Shown here in pieces: positions 1 through 9,742 of a DNA stretch of 64,000 nt. The stretch spans positions 1,426,001 to 1,490,000 of the forward strand of contig JAKUDP010000011.1 of NCBI GenBank assembly GCA_022570795.1, read 5' to 3'. Within the stretch, counting starts at the first letter, position 1. Each line of letters starts with the position of its first letter. This stretch comes from Sphaerulina vaccinii (lineage: Eukaryota; Ascomycota; Dothideomycetes; Mycosphaerellales; Mycosphaerellaceae). A model generated the notes under the pieces. The model saw only the letters and a list, made by a program, of their open reading frames with translations. It ran no database searches and was not told the origin of the DNA. The translations under genes were made by a program, and so were the position numbers.

Positions 1-313
1 TCTCCTGGACGCCCAACAAACCTCTGACCGCTCTGATCTGAGACTATGAAAGTACCAGATAGCACATACTTGTACTCGGAGAAGCCGAAGGTCGATGTGG
101 CTTTGCATCCCTTCTCGAGCGTGAAGAAGCCAGACGTGATTGGTGACTGTGGGTCTTCCTCGATGCTGGGATAACGTAAGCTTGTAGTTGTAGTGCTCTT
201 GGTGGATGAGCTCACCTCGATGCTGTGTCGCCAATCTGGATGTTCTTGTGCTCGTTGTACTGATGGAGCCTAACATAGTCTGCGTGCGGGAAGTGTTTGA
301 GTGTAGATGCCAT
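1..313 (-). CDS. EutQ-like cupin protein, 3' part cut by window edge
   Basis: The ATG is at 313. Exon 1 (216-313) encodes a start MASTLKHFPH; an intron at 166-215 (GTGAGC...CCCAG) follows, and exon 2 runs off the left edge. After splicing, the residues ITSGFFTLEKG, FSEYKYVLSGTF and VSDQSGQRFVGRPG follow the strand order of small beta-barrel cupins of the ethanolamine-utilisation EutQ type, where a glycine-rich turn comes just before a PGD motif. The PGD and the second cupin half lie outside the window. The enzymatic role of these fungal cupins is not established, so only the fold is inferred. The gene is transcribed leftwards, away from the RING-like gene. Confidence 0.7.
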
Positions 314-1480
314 GATGCAGAATCGAGTCAATAAACTAGTAAGATGGCTATATCTCTGCTTTCTGTTGTCTCCTCCTTCACATGTATATCATGTTCAAGC
401 GAATCCGCCATGCGAGACAGCTCGTGTGGGCCAGGTAGCTATAAGTAGGCTTTCCTAAAGTGGTTCTTCCATCCCTCGAACTTATGTCGAGATATATTTC
501 AGTAGGAGCCACATACCACTCTGAGCCACTGACAATCGCGCATCTTCGCGCGGTGTTCGTGCTGGGCGCTCAGTCAGTATCTGCTGACGGAGATGCTCAT
601 GCAAAGTGTCGGTCGCCTCATCCATAATCACAATACCTGATTCCTCCTAACATGTGCCACTTTTCGGCTCCCACTTGTCCCCTACTCACTCTCGATTCCG
701 AGAGCGATATGGCTGTGTGATATAGGGCATCCTCTTGAACATAGAATGTGATGCATGGTCATGGCATGCTTGTTTTTACCAGCTCTTGCTCCCCTTAGCC
801 AGACCGCCCGCTCGTGATAGCAGTGCCGCCCAGCCGTATACATGTGCGAGGCATCCGGCCACATGGGTGTCATGGCTGTATGTTCTCACAGAAGATATAT
901 GTGCGATGTGCAGATTGTGCCTGGTGCAGTACGCACACCACACTACACCAGCACCAGCACACCAGGCCACTCGGTCTTCACATCCGTTAGCGCCTTCGTG
1001 ATTACAGCCACTCATATCATCCCTTGGCAATCTTCTTCTGCTCTTCTGCCACCACGCGCGAAGTCCTTCTGTCTTGTCCTTCTACACAAATCGAAGCCAC
1101 ACGCTGCATATATCCATGCTTCGCATTCGCAATGAGGCGAGCCAGTTCCGGAGATCTTGTAGCGCCGCGATGCTTCAGCCTGCATTGCAAATGGAGGGTT
1201 TAATTTACCATCAATGCGATGCGATATACACCATCTGCACACTCTCCTTCTTCAACGACCGAGAAAACCTCCTGTTCCATGACTACGACGTGCTCACAGT
1301 TCTCTAGGCGAAAGCTCCCAGTACCGCAATTTGAAGAAAGTTGTCCCACTTGACCCAGAGCCAGTGATTGCAAAGCTGCCACATGTCAAGAAAAGGCCAC
1401 AACAAAAATCTTACAATATTCCGAATAAATGTAATCGCACTCTCACACACGCGTTGCACATCTTACTCACTTTGTCGACC
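314..1480. other. intergenic region, no gene seen
   Basis: A gap of about 1.2 kb between the divergently transcribed cupin and RING-like genes. Overlapping short open frames occur on both strands, but none has a recognisable domain or convincing splice structure. It presumably holds both promoters. Confidence 0.5.
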
Positions 1481-1945
1481 ATGCGCTGGCTCTCAGGCTA
1501 TCTCGCAGCATACTCCAGCATCAAGACCTTCGTGCTGAAAATGGCAGTGTCGCAAGAGTCTTCCGTTCCGTCGAGCGGCTGTCCAATCTGCTACGATATC
1601 ATCACCGAGCCCAGACGCACTGATTGTGGTCATACGCTCTGCAAAGAATGTGCATGGTCATGGCGGTTAAAGTCGTCTACCTGTGCTGTGCGTAGGGCAC
1701 CAGTAGGACCGGCTCTAAGAATCGAAATTATGAGGTACATCTTAGAGGTCAAGAGGCGACTATACTTCGAGAGAGATGATCCTGAGCTGTACATCAGCTA
1801 TCTTCGGATCCTGGACCAACTCAAGGCTGGAGTAGTCAACATTGGAGATGTATCACATGCCGTGAAGACTCTCCTCGCAGGCAGACCTGAGCTCTTGAGA
1901 GACCTTTATGCTACACAACCTCCAAGTCTACCGTCTCGCTGCTAA
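1481..1945 (+). CDS. RING-like protein with C-terminal PAH-like helices
   Basis: Single-exon protein of about 154 residues from the ATG at 1481, or 134 from a second ATG at 1541 (MAVSQESS). Residues 35-75 carry a RING-finger order, CPICYDII then DCGHTLCKEC, typical of E3 ubiquitin ligases. The final zinc-ligand pair is broken: where CPxC is expected there is CAVR, so one cysteine is missing. The C-terminal half (DDPELYISYLRILDQL, then a helix ending in LLAGRPELLRDL) looks like a paired-amphipathic-helix fold of the Sin3 type, in which a hydrophobic helix pair ends in hPxLL. What is seen is the motif pattern; the PAH relationship and any ligase role are inference. Confidence 0.55.
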   Translation: MRWLSGYLAAYSSIKTFVLKMAVSQESSVPSSGCPICYDIITEPRRTDCGHTLCKECAWSWRLKSSTCAVRRAPVGPALRIEIMRYILEVKRRLYFERDDPELYISYLRILDQLKAGVVNIGDVSHAVKTLLAGRPELLRDLYATQPPSLPSRC

Positions 1946-2588
1946 TCCCCAATATGAAGCTACCGCAACTGGATGGCGATCCTACAGTACCTGGCGTTAC
2001 GCGCTACACCAGGTACAGGGATTTCACGAAGAGGAGCGCAATGCTCTCAAGTCAGCGTATCAAGGGCGATGAATGACTCAAGGGGTATTATGTGCTTCAT
2101 CCCCAGGTCAAGATGACCTTCTTTCGAGATGCCTCATTATGGTGGTGGGTCCACGCTTTTGAGATCTTCGAGCGGGAAGGATTGCCATACTCTCTTGGTA
2201 TTCTTGGTGGTTCAGAAGCCCTCGGCATACCACCATGGCTCCACAAGACTCGACGATGTAATGGCCCGCTGTGTTGTTGCTACGATCGTGTCTTTCTGAG
2301 AGGCATCCGTTCCACAAGACCTGCACATCTGAGCACGAAGAGTCGATTCTGAGGATAATGAAGTGCTTACGAAAAAGTGCTCGAAAGAGACGGATCAGCA
2401 TACAACAGCTGCTGCATTAGGATAGGCGCCACACGCTTGCGTATACTACGCGATCCTCTAAATCCTTCTTAACCGCGCCTCTCTTGGCTTACCACTTGGC
2501 TAGCGAACACCACTTCCTCCACGGATCTCCAGCGCACGAACAAGAACACTTCATTCGAGATGCGGGACTCTTTACGCTGCGCGTTCCC
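1946..2588. other. intergenic region
   Basis: About 640 bp between two plus-strand genes. An open frame at 2092-2352 has no recognisable domain and poor coding character. The stretch presumably includes the terminator of the RING-like gene and the promoter of the DUF3431 gene. Confidence 0.4.
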
Positions 2589-3659
2589 ATGTCGCGTACA
2601 TACTATATCGTCAACACTCATCGCTTGAGAAAAGCAAGCCTGATCCTGCTGGCCTCCTTCACGATCTACATCTTCTGGACCCGAATTGTGCCAGCTCTCA
2701 ATTATACCTTCTATCCTCGTCCGCATCCAGCACTCATCGGAAGTCCAGCAGCTATTGGCTACGAGGACATCACCACCCATCTAGTCATAGCCTCGACCTC
2801 CAAAGAATCCACCAAATGGGCATCCAATCTCGCAATTCCCAACCTCAAGATCCTCCGCTACATTACCGATTCTGCCTCAGCTGAATACCACCCAACACCC
2901 TTGAACAAAGGTCGTGAAGCTTTGATGTACTTCACCTACCTCCACGATTTCTACGACAATCTCCCCGACGTTATCATCTTCATCCATGCCGAGGAAACGC
3001 CATGGCATGTCGAAGGAACTCTACTCAGAAACACAAGTTTCGCCCTGTCACGTCTGAATCTCAAAGAAGTCGTCGAGAGTAGAGGATACTTCAACTTGCG
3101 AGTGACCTGGCGCGCTGGCTGTCCGGCATGGATCAACACGTCTAAGACCTTCGGCAACTGGGAAAAGAGCGAAGAACCATACATGAAAGAAGCTTGGATG
3201 GCCAACTTTCCCGAAGATGAGAAAGTACCAGAGATTCTTGGAGGGCCTTGTTGTTCTCAATTCGCAGTCAGTCGAGCTACGATTCATAGTCGACCGAAAG
3301 AGCAATATAAGCGAAGTATGGAATGGTTGCAAAGTACTCACTTGGATGACTATGTTGTTGGAAGGGTGTGGGAACATATGTGGCCTTGGCTGTTCACAAG
3401 AGAAGCTAGTGATTGTAAGGTGAGCGAGAGGGAGAGTCTTTGTCAGATGTATGGGCTTTGTTGGCAGAGTGAGAGGGAGTTGGATGAGTATAAGGAGTTG
3501 TGGGAGGTTAGGGAGAGGTTGAAAGAGGATATGCAGTTTCACAGGGCTTTGTGGAATGCTGGAAGGGCGAGGGAGGCGAGGAAGGAGATGGGTAGGGTGA
3601 GTGAGGAGATTGAGAAGAGGATGAAGGAGGTTCTGAGCCGTGATCAGCGCACGTTCTGA
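2589..3659 (+). CDS. DUF3431 family type II membrane protein
   Basis: Intronless, 356 residues from the ATG at 2589 (MSRTYYIVNTH). The open frame extends upstream only through non-ATG codons. A short basic cytosolic tail is followed by one hydrophobic segment (about residues 16-33, ASLILLASFTIYIFW), then a luminal or extracellular domain. The domain shows hallmarks of the fungal DUF3431 family: DVIIFIHAEETPWH, GGPCCSQFAVSRATI with a conserved Cys pair, and RVWEHMWPWLF near the end. These proteins have an overall layout like Golgi glycosyltransferases, but no activity is proven. The last 100 residues are charged and probably helical. Family assignment is confident; function is unknown. Confidence 0.85.
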   Translation: MSRTYYIVNTHRLRKASLILLASFTIYIFWTRIVPALNYTFYPRPHPALIGSPAAIGYEDITTHLVIASTSKESTKWASNLAIPNLKILRYITDSASAEYHPTPLNKGREALMYFTYLHDFYDNLPDVIIFIHAEETPWHVEGTLLRNTSFALSRLNLKEVVESRGYFNLRVTWRAGCPAWINTSKTFGNWEKSEEPYMKEAWMANFPEDEKVPEILGGPCCSQFAVSRATIHSRPKEQYKRSMEWLQSTHLDDYVVGRVWEHMWPWLFTREASDCKVSERESLCQMYGLCWQSERELDEYKELWEVRERLKEDMQFHRALWNAGRAREARKEMGRVSEEIEKRMKEVLSRDQRTF

Positions 3660-3833
3660 GCATTTCAGTCGATCCAATTGCCTCTTAATTATGTTTGAGA
3701 CAAGTCACAACAGGTCCCTTCTGACCGCCGTCCTTTTATTGACTCTTATAGCTGCTCTGATTGAACGCGTTCCGTGCTTCAGTGCAGGCGAAAAGCAGAA
3801 TGCCAAGTCATGAGACATGCTCAGTCGCAGTGC

Positions 3834-5234
3834 TCACGTGTAGGTCGAGCTATCCCACGCCAGGTCCTCGAGGCACTCTGGTAGGTTTGTACCGCCGAGT
3901 CTGAAATATGTGACTGCGCTCGCGATCTCATCATCATCTTCACAGATTACGCTGAAGTGGCTTTTGGTCTCCGCTAGACCATCGAAACAGACTGATGTGA
4001 GTCGTTTGAGTTTGCCAGCAAGGCTCTTGAAGCAATGGTACCAAGTACCACCAGTGATGGTCTGCATGCTGACATTGCCAGCAGTGTTGTTATCAAACCA
4101 GATAACCGCAAAGTATATACTTGTCAAAGTATCGCGGTGGCGCAGGAGCACGCCGGTGATGGTTGCTTCGCAAGTCTCGATGTCTCTGAATCTCAGTTCC
4201 TCCAACCGGGGAAAGGTAATCTCTCCAATGAGGTCGGAGAGGGTCAATCTCCGTCGGCTAATGTAGCTCGCCATATCGCAGGAGCCCAACATGTCAATAT
4301 CCAAGACTCTGAGATTATTGGCCTGCCGGAGAAACGCTTGAAAAGATCCATGGCGGAGCTTCTCTTTGCCTTCGTCAATGTTATAACGACCACGCTTCGG
4401 AAATCTCCAACGAAACACTTCCAAGCCTGCTGCAATGCTGTGTAGGTCGTGCATGACTGGAGCTGCTTGGACGAAGAACAAGCTCGAAACATCCTCAACT
4501 ACCAACGCCCTCAACTTGCGCCCGGCACCGTGTGCTGCTTGTAGAAGCTGGGTGAGAGCATGTATTCCTGACCCACGTGGAAACACCTGGCCTGTCAATT
4601 TGAGCAGGTTCTGGTGAAATTGGCGATTGCATTGTTCTTGTGTCTTCGAACTTCTGGACATGGTGAAGTGTACAGTGTCCAGGCAAGGGCAGGCTCTGAA
4701 CAGCGCGCTGAGAGATTTCCACAAGACAGAGTACGGACCTGCGCAGTCGAGCAGCTGCTGTTCAAGGCGCAGTATCTGCCATTGCGCATAAGGAGACTCT
4801 GCCTCATTGGGCGACCGGTACCGACCAACATTTGTCTGGCCTTTGCCATCATTACGCTTAGATGCCATGCTCCAATGCGACGACTCCCGCATAGCGTCCG
4901 AATAGACGTGAGCCGGCACAGACCGGCTTTCTGAGACCTGCTCGTTGTCGCTGCTGACCACATTCCGGGCATCGAGTCTCACGAAATCGGAAAGTCTCTC
5001 GGCCCGGAAACGCAACGAGCGGATTGCCTTTGCGAGCTCTGGACGATCGGTCGCCAGACAGGATGCCGTGTCAATACTTCGAAGAGTGCAGAAGGCGACC
5101 AGTTCTGGGAGAAGTTGTTCATTCGCAACAGCGCGTAACGATTGGCGTGTGAGTCGCAAATTCTTTATATCTCGCAACTCGAGGAACGTGCAAACATGGC
5201 CGAGGAGCTCGTCTGGCAACGCGACCAAGGACAT
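3834..5234 (-). CDS. F-box protein
   Basis: A 466-residue single-exon protein starting at 5234. The N terminus (MSLVALPDELLGHVCTFL, ending in LRAVANEQLLPELV) is a classical F-box of about 45 residues, the Skp1-binding module of SCF ubiquitin ligases. The remainder has leucine-rich stretches (LRVLDIDML, FPRLEELRFRDIE) compatible with irregular LRR-like substrate recognition, as in many fungal F-box proteins. No substrate can be named. Its 3' end faces the DUF3431 gene (convergent, about 175 bp apart). It is unrelated in sequence to the short LPQELYDEI family at 19.8-32.6 kb. Confidence 0.8.
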   Translation of the reverse strand: MSLVALPDELLGHVCTFLELRDIKNLRLTRQSLRAVANEQLLPELVAFCTLRSIDTASCLATDRPELAKAIRSLRFRAERLSDFVRLDARNVVSSDNEQVSESRSVPAHVYSDAMRESSHWSMASKRNDGKGQTNVGRYRSPNEAESPYAQWQILRLEQQLLDCAGPYSVLWKSLSALFRACPCLDTVHFTMSRSSKTQEQCNRQFHQNLLKLTGQVFPRGSGIHALTQLLQAAHGAGRKLRALVVEDVSSLFFVQAAPVMHDLHSIAAGLEVFRWRFPKRGRYNIDEGKEKLRHGSFQAFLRQANNLRVLDIDMLGSCDMASYISRRRLTLSDLIGEITFPRLEELRFRDIETCEATITGVLLRHRDTLTSIYFAVIWFDNNTAGNVSMQTITGGTWYHCFKSLAGKLKRLTSVCFDGLAETKSHFSVICEDDDEIASAVTYFRLGGTNLPECLEDLAWDSSTYT

Positions 5235-6044
5235 CTTGCTTGAGTTGCTTGACTTTCAGGTCAGATCGTCCGGTCCGCAGTGTATTGGAAGATAAGGTGC
5301 AGGTAGAGAAACTATTGCGAGATAAGCAGTGAACCTACCAGTCAACGTGTTGAACGTGAACAGTAGGTTGTCCGAGTGGTTTCGAGGAAATGATGCAAAG
5401 TGAACCTGCAGATTAGTATTCTCGCATCGACTTACTGCTCAGGGCGCTTTCAGAGGTTGTTCGCATAAGATCGAGACTCGAGTGCTGTCAGAGTATGATA
5501 TTGTCGCGATGTTGATGATTATTTGAAGCTGCAAGTATGTCGTGCAGACTTAGATTTAGGCAGAAGGCGTTCTCGGCGGCGCTTGCCCGAATTGAGAAAT
5601 GGTGGCGGGCGGGAAGGCAGGAGCACAAGAGCACAGGGAGCACAGGTCGCAAAGGCAGAACTTCGACAATCATCGCGCACTCCCCACTCCGCTCCACCAG
5701 CATCGCCAACTCTCCACTGCATCTGGTCGCGTGCAGGTCCCGCACCAGTATTCTATTTCAGCACATCTCTACCGCGTCGCCGCGCCCTCTCATCTCTCCC
5801 CACGAACGATGGGTCTTCCGTAGGTCATCAGCCCCCCGAAACACAAACACTGCGATGCGCTCGTTCGTGGCTAGGCGCGTGATGGTCGCGACAGACCAGC
5901 TTTAGCCACATAGCAGCTACTCCACTCCACGCTTCACCATTATTATCCTCAGGCTAACACAATACCGCGACTTTAAGAATCTGGCGCGATCCAGAAGAAA
6001 AGAAGTGCACCAGGAACGCTGCCAAACAGGACCCGACAGCATGT
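5235..6044. other. intergenic/promoter region between divergent genes
   Basis: About 810 bp upstream of both the F-box gene and the 6.0 kb gene. Short frames occur at 5523-5905 on both strands without domain signal. The downstream gene may have its true ATG and a first intron here, since its frame has no upstream stop near 6045. Confidence 0.4.
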
Positions 6045-8576
6045 TTGCGCTCGAGCATCCGCAGGCGGCCTTCGGTTCATGGCCGCAGAACACATCGCGC
6101 CAGTCTGCATCGCGAACCCTCGGGCCTGCCACCTCGATTCGAGCGATCGCCTCCGCCGTCTGTAGGCTTCCGTGGTGAGACAAGAGGTGTACCTTCCATA
6201 TCTACGTTACTGGAAGCTGCAGGCGGTCGCCAGGCTATACAAATTGAGCGGGATACTCGCGACGCAATTCGCAATGGCCGCTCGCTACCACCGCCTCCCG
6301 TGCCGGAGTCGCGCAACTACTGGGAAGAGGATGCCAGCACTGGCAGGTCAAGGCGCCGATACCACGAGTATATGGAGATTGGAGCTGAGCGCGAACGAGA
6401 GCGCCGGCGCCAGCTTCGTCAGACAACTCTCACCAGTAGCTGGCGCGGTCACAGAGGTCTTCCCATGGTTGAGATTACTGAAGACACTGAGTCTGCTGAG
6501 AATCGCGCCCTGCGAAGGTCGCCGACACCTCCTGCAAACCGAGATGATCCTTCCCAGCCCATGCATACAATTGTACTCAACCCTGGGGAGCCTCTGCGCA
6601 TACTACGCTCACCTGAGCCCATGCAACGGCGCGACCGATCACTGCCTGGCGAAGTAGACGAGACGCTCCGCAGCACTCTGCCCACACCACCGCACGAGGA
6701 GTCGACAGAGGAGAGCTTGTTCATGTCAGACTCGGATACTATTACAGTCAACAGGCCCACGATTCGTCGAGCGCATCCTTTGAGCAATGCCTGGCGACCC
6801 GACTCACCTATCAATGGACTCGGTGACCGCAATCGTAGCCCTCCATCTGAAGATGGCTGGGAGATTATGCGCACGACTATTACTCCAGATGAATCACTTC
6901 CCAGCGCTGAGAGTAGCTTTGCAAGTGCAGCTGCGAGCAGATCTTTCAACACCTCGAGCAATAGTACACAGATCACTGAACCAGATCGACGCAGCACAGA
7001 GAACCAGGAGAACTCTGGCGAGGATTGCGAGGAGAGCGAGGAAGATCAGATCTGCACTGAAGAGGAGGCACTCTCAACCGAACGCTTCGCGGAAGACATT
7101 TATTTCCATGAGATGCGTACACCAGAAGGCCGACAACGGATAGCACATCACCAGCGCATCCGAGAGCAGGATGGCAATCGGTTTGCGCTGGCCACCGAGC
7201 CTGCAAGAGTTGATATCGGCTTTCGCTTGATAGAGGAAGCATTAGAATCAGAGGAAGGCAGAACGCGCGTGTTGGCAACGCGACACAACTCTGCTGAGGA
7301 TCGCAGAAGTTTTCAGAACGTGCTGAACGCAAGTCGTCGAAGGAACGACCGGCAAGTGCGCGAATCTCGTGCTCGACATGGCGAGAGCGGTACCGAACCC
7401 CCTGCGCCCGCGCCCGAGCAGTATGGACAGGAGATCCGTGATGCCGTGAACGAGACGAGAGGACAGATCAGCGATTACTTCAGGCGATTCACCGCTGATG
7501 CGCTTGGATCTGTTCACGCGAACGCGCCCACTATCAATAGGACACGTTCCCCTCCTCCTCAATACCAAGCTCGACCGGTCGACGGGCCTCTGCCAGACGC
7601 GCCTGTATCGGATGATGGCACAGAAGATCCTAATGTCGATGATTTCAGGCCGTTGTATGCACCGCAACCAGAGATCTCCACAGATGGTCCTCAAGCACAC
7701 CCAGTCTCACCCCCTACTGCACGCTCCGAGCGTGAAGTGTCTGAGGCGCTCATGAGTGGTGACGTGCAGGACCTGGACTCCATGCGCAGAGTCGTGGAAC
7801 GGCTTGCTGCTCGAGATGATGTGCCCGAAGAATGGTGGATGAGCATGGGACTCAACTTGTCGCGTTCACAGCCACGAGATGCTCGTCGCTCAAATGGCAG
7901 AATTGGTGACAACAGCGCTGGGAGTAGAGTACGCACTGGGCGAGTCAGCAGGCCGACAAATGATCGTGGAAGTGCAAGGCTATAGGAGACCCTCGTCGAC
8001 ACGCAAGAGGAGCTCGTGGAGAGCAGAAGACGTGCTATCGGCGACAGGTTGTCGATTCATACGATGCTCGCTGATCTCGAAACTGAGCGGCTCGAGCATG
8101 TGGAGACTGTGCAGCGACTACGACACGCTCTCGCTGGAATGATCGTTCAAGACAGCGCGAGCTACGTCATTCAATCTGGAGAGCCGGCCCTTGAGACTAT
8201 CGAAGAAGAATCTTTCACTATGTCTGGCCCGCTGACGGAGTCGTCTCCAAGGGAGGTTTCGCCGCCGTGGTTTCTCGACCAGGACGCAAATGAGCCAGGG
8301 GCTCCTACGCTGTCTTCCGACCACGAAAGAAGGCGATTCTGGTCTGCACGTGCTAGAGCACATTGGTCAGCCTCTGGATCACAAGAGATGCCTCAAGGCA
8401 CACCGAGACCGTCATTTGGACAGCCTTCTTCGTGGTCGCAGCCTTTCGACTACCAAGCGAACCATATCTGGGCTGCTCGCCGAACGACCGAAAGTGCTAG
8501 GGTACAGTGGCCAGCATTTGTCTTATTAGATCGAATGACGGATGATGAGACCTATGGATCAGACGACAGTTTATGA
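6045..8576 (+). CDS. large disordered Arg/Ser/Glu-rich protein, interrupted by one in-frame TAG
   Basis: One reading frame stays open from before 6045 to 8576 except for a TAG at 7983-7985. The first part (about 645 codons) is low-complexity: RSPPP clusters, acidic stretches, and helical segments rich in E and R. The second part (from 7986) begins with a likely coiled coil (ETLVDTQEELVESRRR then LADLETERLEHVETVQRL). Because the frame is unchanged across the TAG, both halves probably belong to one gene. A 57-nt intron at 7929-7985 (GTACGC...CTATAG) would remove the stop in frame; a nonsense mutation is the alternative. The true start is unclear: the frame has no ATG before 6372, so a first exon may lie upstream. 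No known domain is recognised. Confidence 0.55.
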
Positions 8577-8644
8577 CGAGTAGTAGAGGGGCCGAGAAAA
8601 GTTGATGCTTCTGACAAAAGCTAAATCAAAACGATTCTTCAACA

Positions 8645-9321
8645 TTAAGATCTAACTCTTCTTCTCTTTCCTTCTCCTGCTAGCCCCTCGTCTTCAGATT
8701 TGACATCTGCTTCCACTGTGGTCCCCTTACCTCCTCTTTTCTTCGCTTTCTTATGAACCCACTTGTTATGCTGTCCAGGTGCTAGGCCCAGGGCTTGACA
8801 AACGCATCCTTCTACGCGAGCTTGTGCTGCTTGTGCCTGGGAGGAAGGACGTCAGTATCGGCCAACGCACGCAAATGAGTGAACATGGGGCTACTACTCA
8901 CCTCAACGATCTCGTTCATCTGAGGAAACCCAGGATCAATTCCATGATTCTGCGGGTCGTGGTGGCCGATTGCCATGTATTCCCAGCAGCCACATGTCGT
9001 GTTGATATCTGGAGGAGGCGGGAGAGGAGCTTGTAATTGGTAGTGACCGACTGGGGCTGGGTAGTAGTAGGTGCTGTGGAAAGGTGATTTTGATGATGAA
9101 GAGGTGAAGTTCGAAGTTGATATGGCGGTAGGATCGTCCTTGAGAATGGTGTATCGTGATAGTTGAGGCGCGGGCGTAGATTGATCTTGGTAGATTGTGT
9201 ATCGTGGAGGTTGAGTTGCCGTTTGAGCTGTTTTGATGTTCTCATCCATACCTTTGGAAGGAAGATCGTACTGGGAAGCTGAGGATCGTGATTCAAGGGA
9301 GTTCTTGGGTCGAGGATACAT
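8645..9321 (-). CDS. small hypothetical protein with basic C terminus
   Basis: Two exons: 8902-9321, and 8645-8836 after a 65-nt intron (8837-8901, GTGAGT...CTGAC...CCCAG). The spliced protein is 203 residues. The N-terminal 100 residues are Ser/Thr/Tyr/Pro-rich and disordered, with a repeated (P)(R)YTI motif (PPRYTIYQD, LSRYTILKD). A compact segment then follows: CGCWEYMAIGHHDPQN, a short helix MNEIVEAQAAQARVEG, and CVCQALGLAPGQHNKW. The tail is Lys/Arg-rich (HKKAKKRGGK, KRRRVR), suggesting nuclear location. I do not recognise the family. The CxC and CVC pairs could bind metal, but that is only a possibility. Confidence 0.6.
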
Positions 9322-9742
9322 GGCTGTTGAGAAACGGTGGACTACTGACTTGAGGAATTGAACGTACTGTGAAATCTGAGCATGGTCTTGTTATTTTACG
9401 GCTTTTATATAACGCTTCCATGGACGCGAAGACATTGGTATGGCCGCCTGAGCGTTGAACGTATGCTCGAATCTGATTCGCATGAGTGCCTACAGTGCTT
9501 TTTGGAAGGAGTTGAGAGCCTGCGATTGAGGCCTTAGACATGGTCTTGTTGACAATCATTGGCATTGCTGCCTCAGTGACATTCCTGAGCAACTTGTCAG
9601 CATCCGCATCAGGAATGAAGTCGAAGTATGGACGCCAAGAACCGGTGAGAAGGTGAAGCAAGGAAGTGGCACCTCTCGTTGCCTTGTTTGTCTTGCGCTC
9701 TACAGCCAATGGGAATTGTCACCGTTATTCACCACCATGAAG
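9322..9742 (-). other. uncharacterised open frame, no ATG
   Basis: About 420 bp between the small basic-tail gene and the HET gene. A minus-strand frame (9293-9709) has coding-like composition (MPMIVNKTMSKASIAG, QRSGGHTNVFASMEALYK) but starts at a TTG and has no recognised domain. It could be a 3' exon of a broken gene or chance. Confidence 0.3.

Noticed and set aside
3048..3677. Minus-strand frame of 209 codons
   Set aside because: Antisense shadow of the DUF3431 gene; low-complexity Leu/Pro composition mirrors the GAG-rich coding strand.
6041..6180. ATG at 6041 (MFALEHPQAAFGSW) as start of the 6 kb gene
   Set aside because: That frame stops after about 45 codons and no splice pair clearly links it to the long frame; left as an open possibility only.
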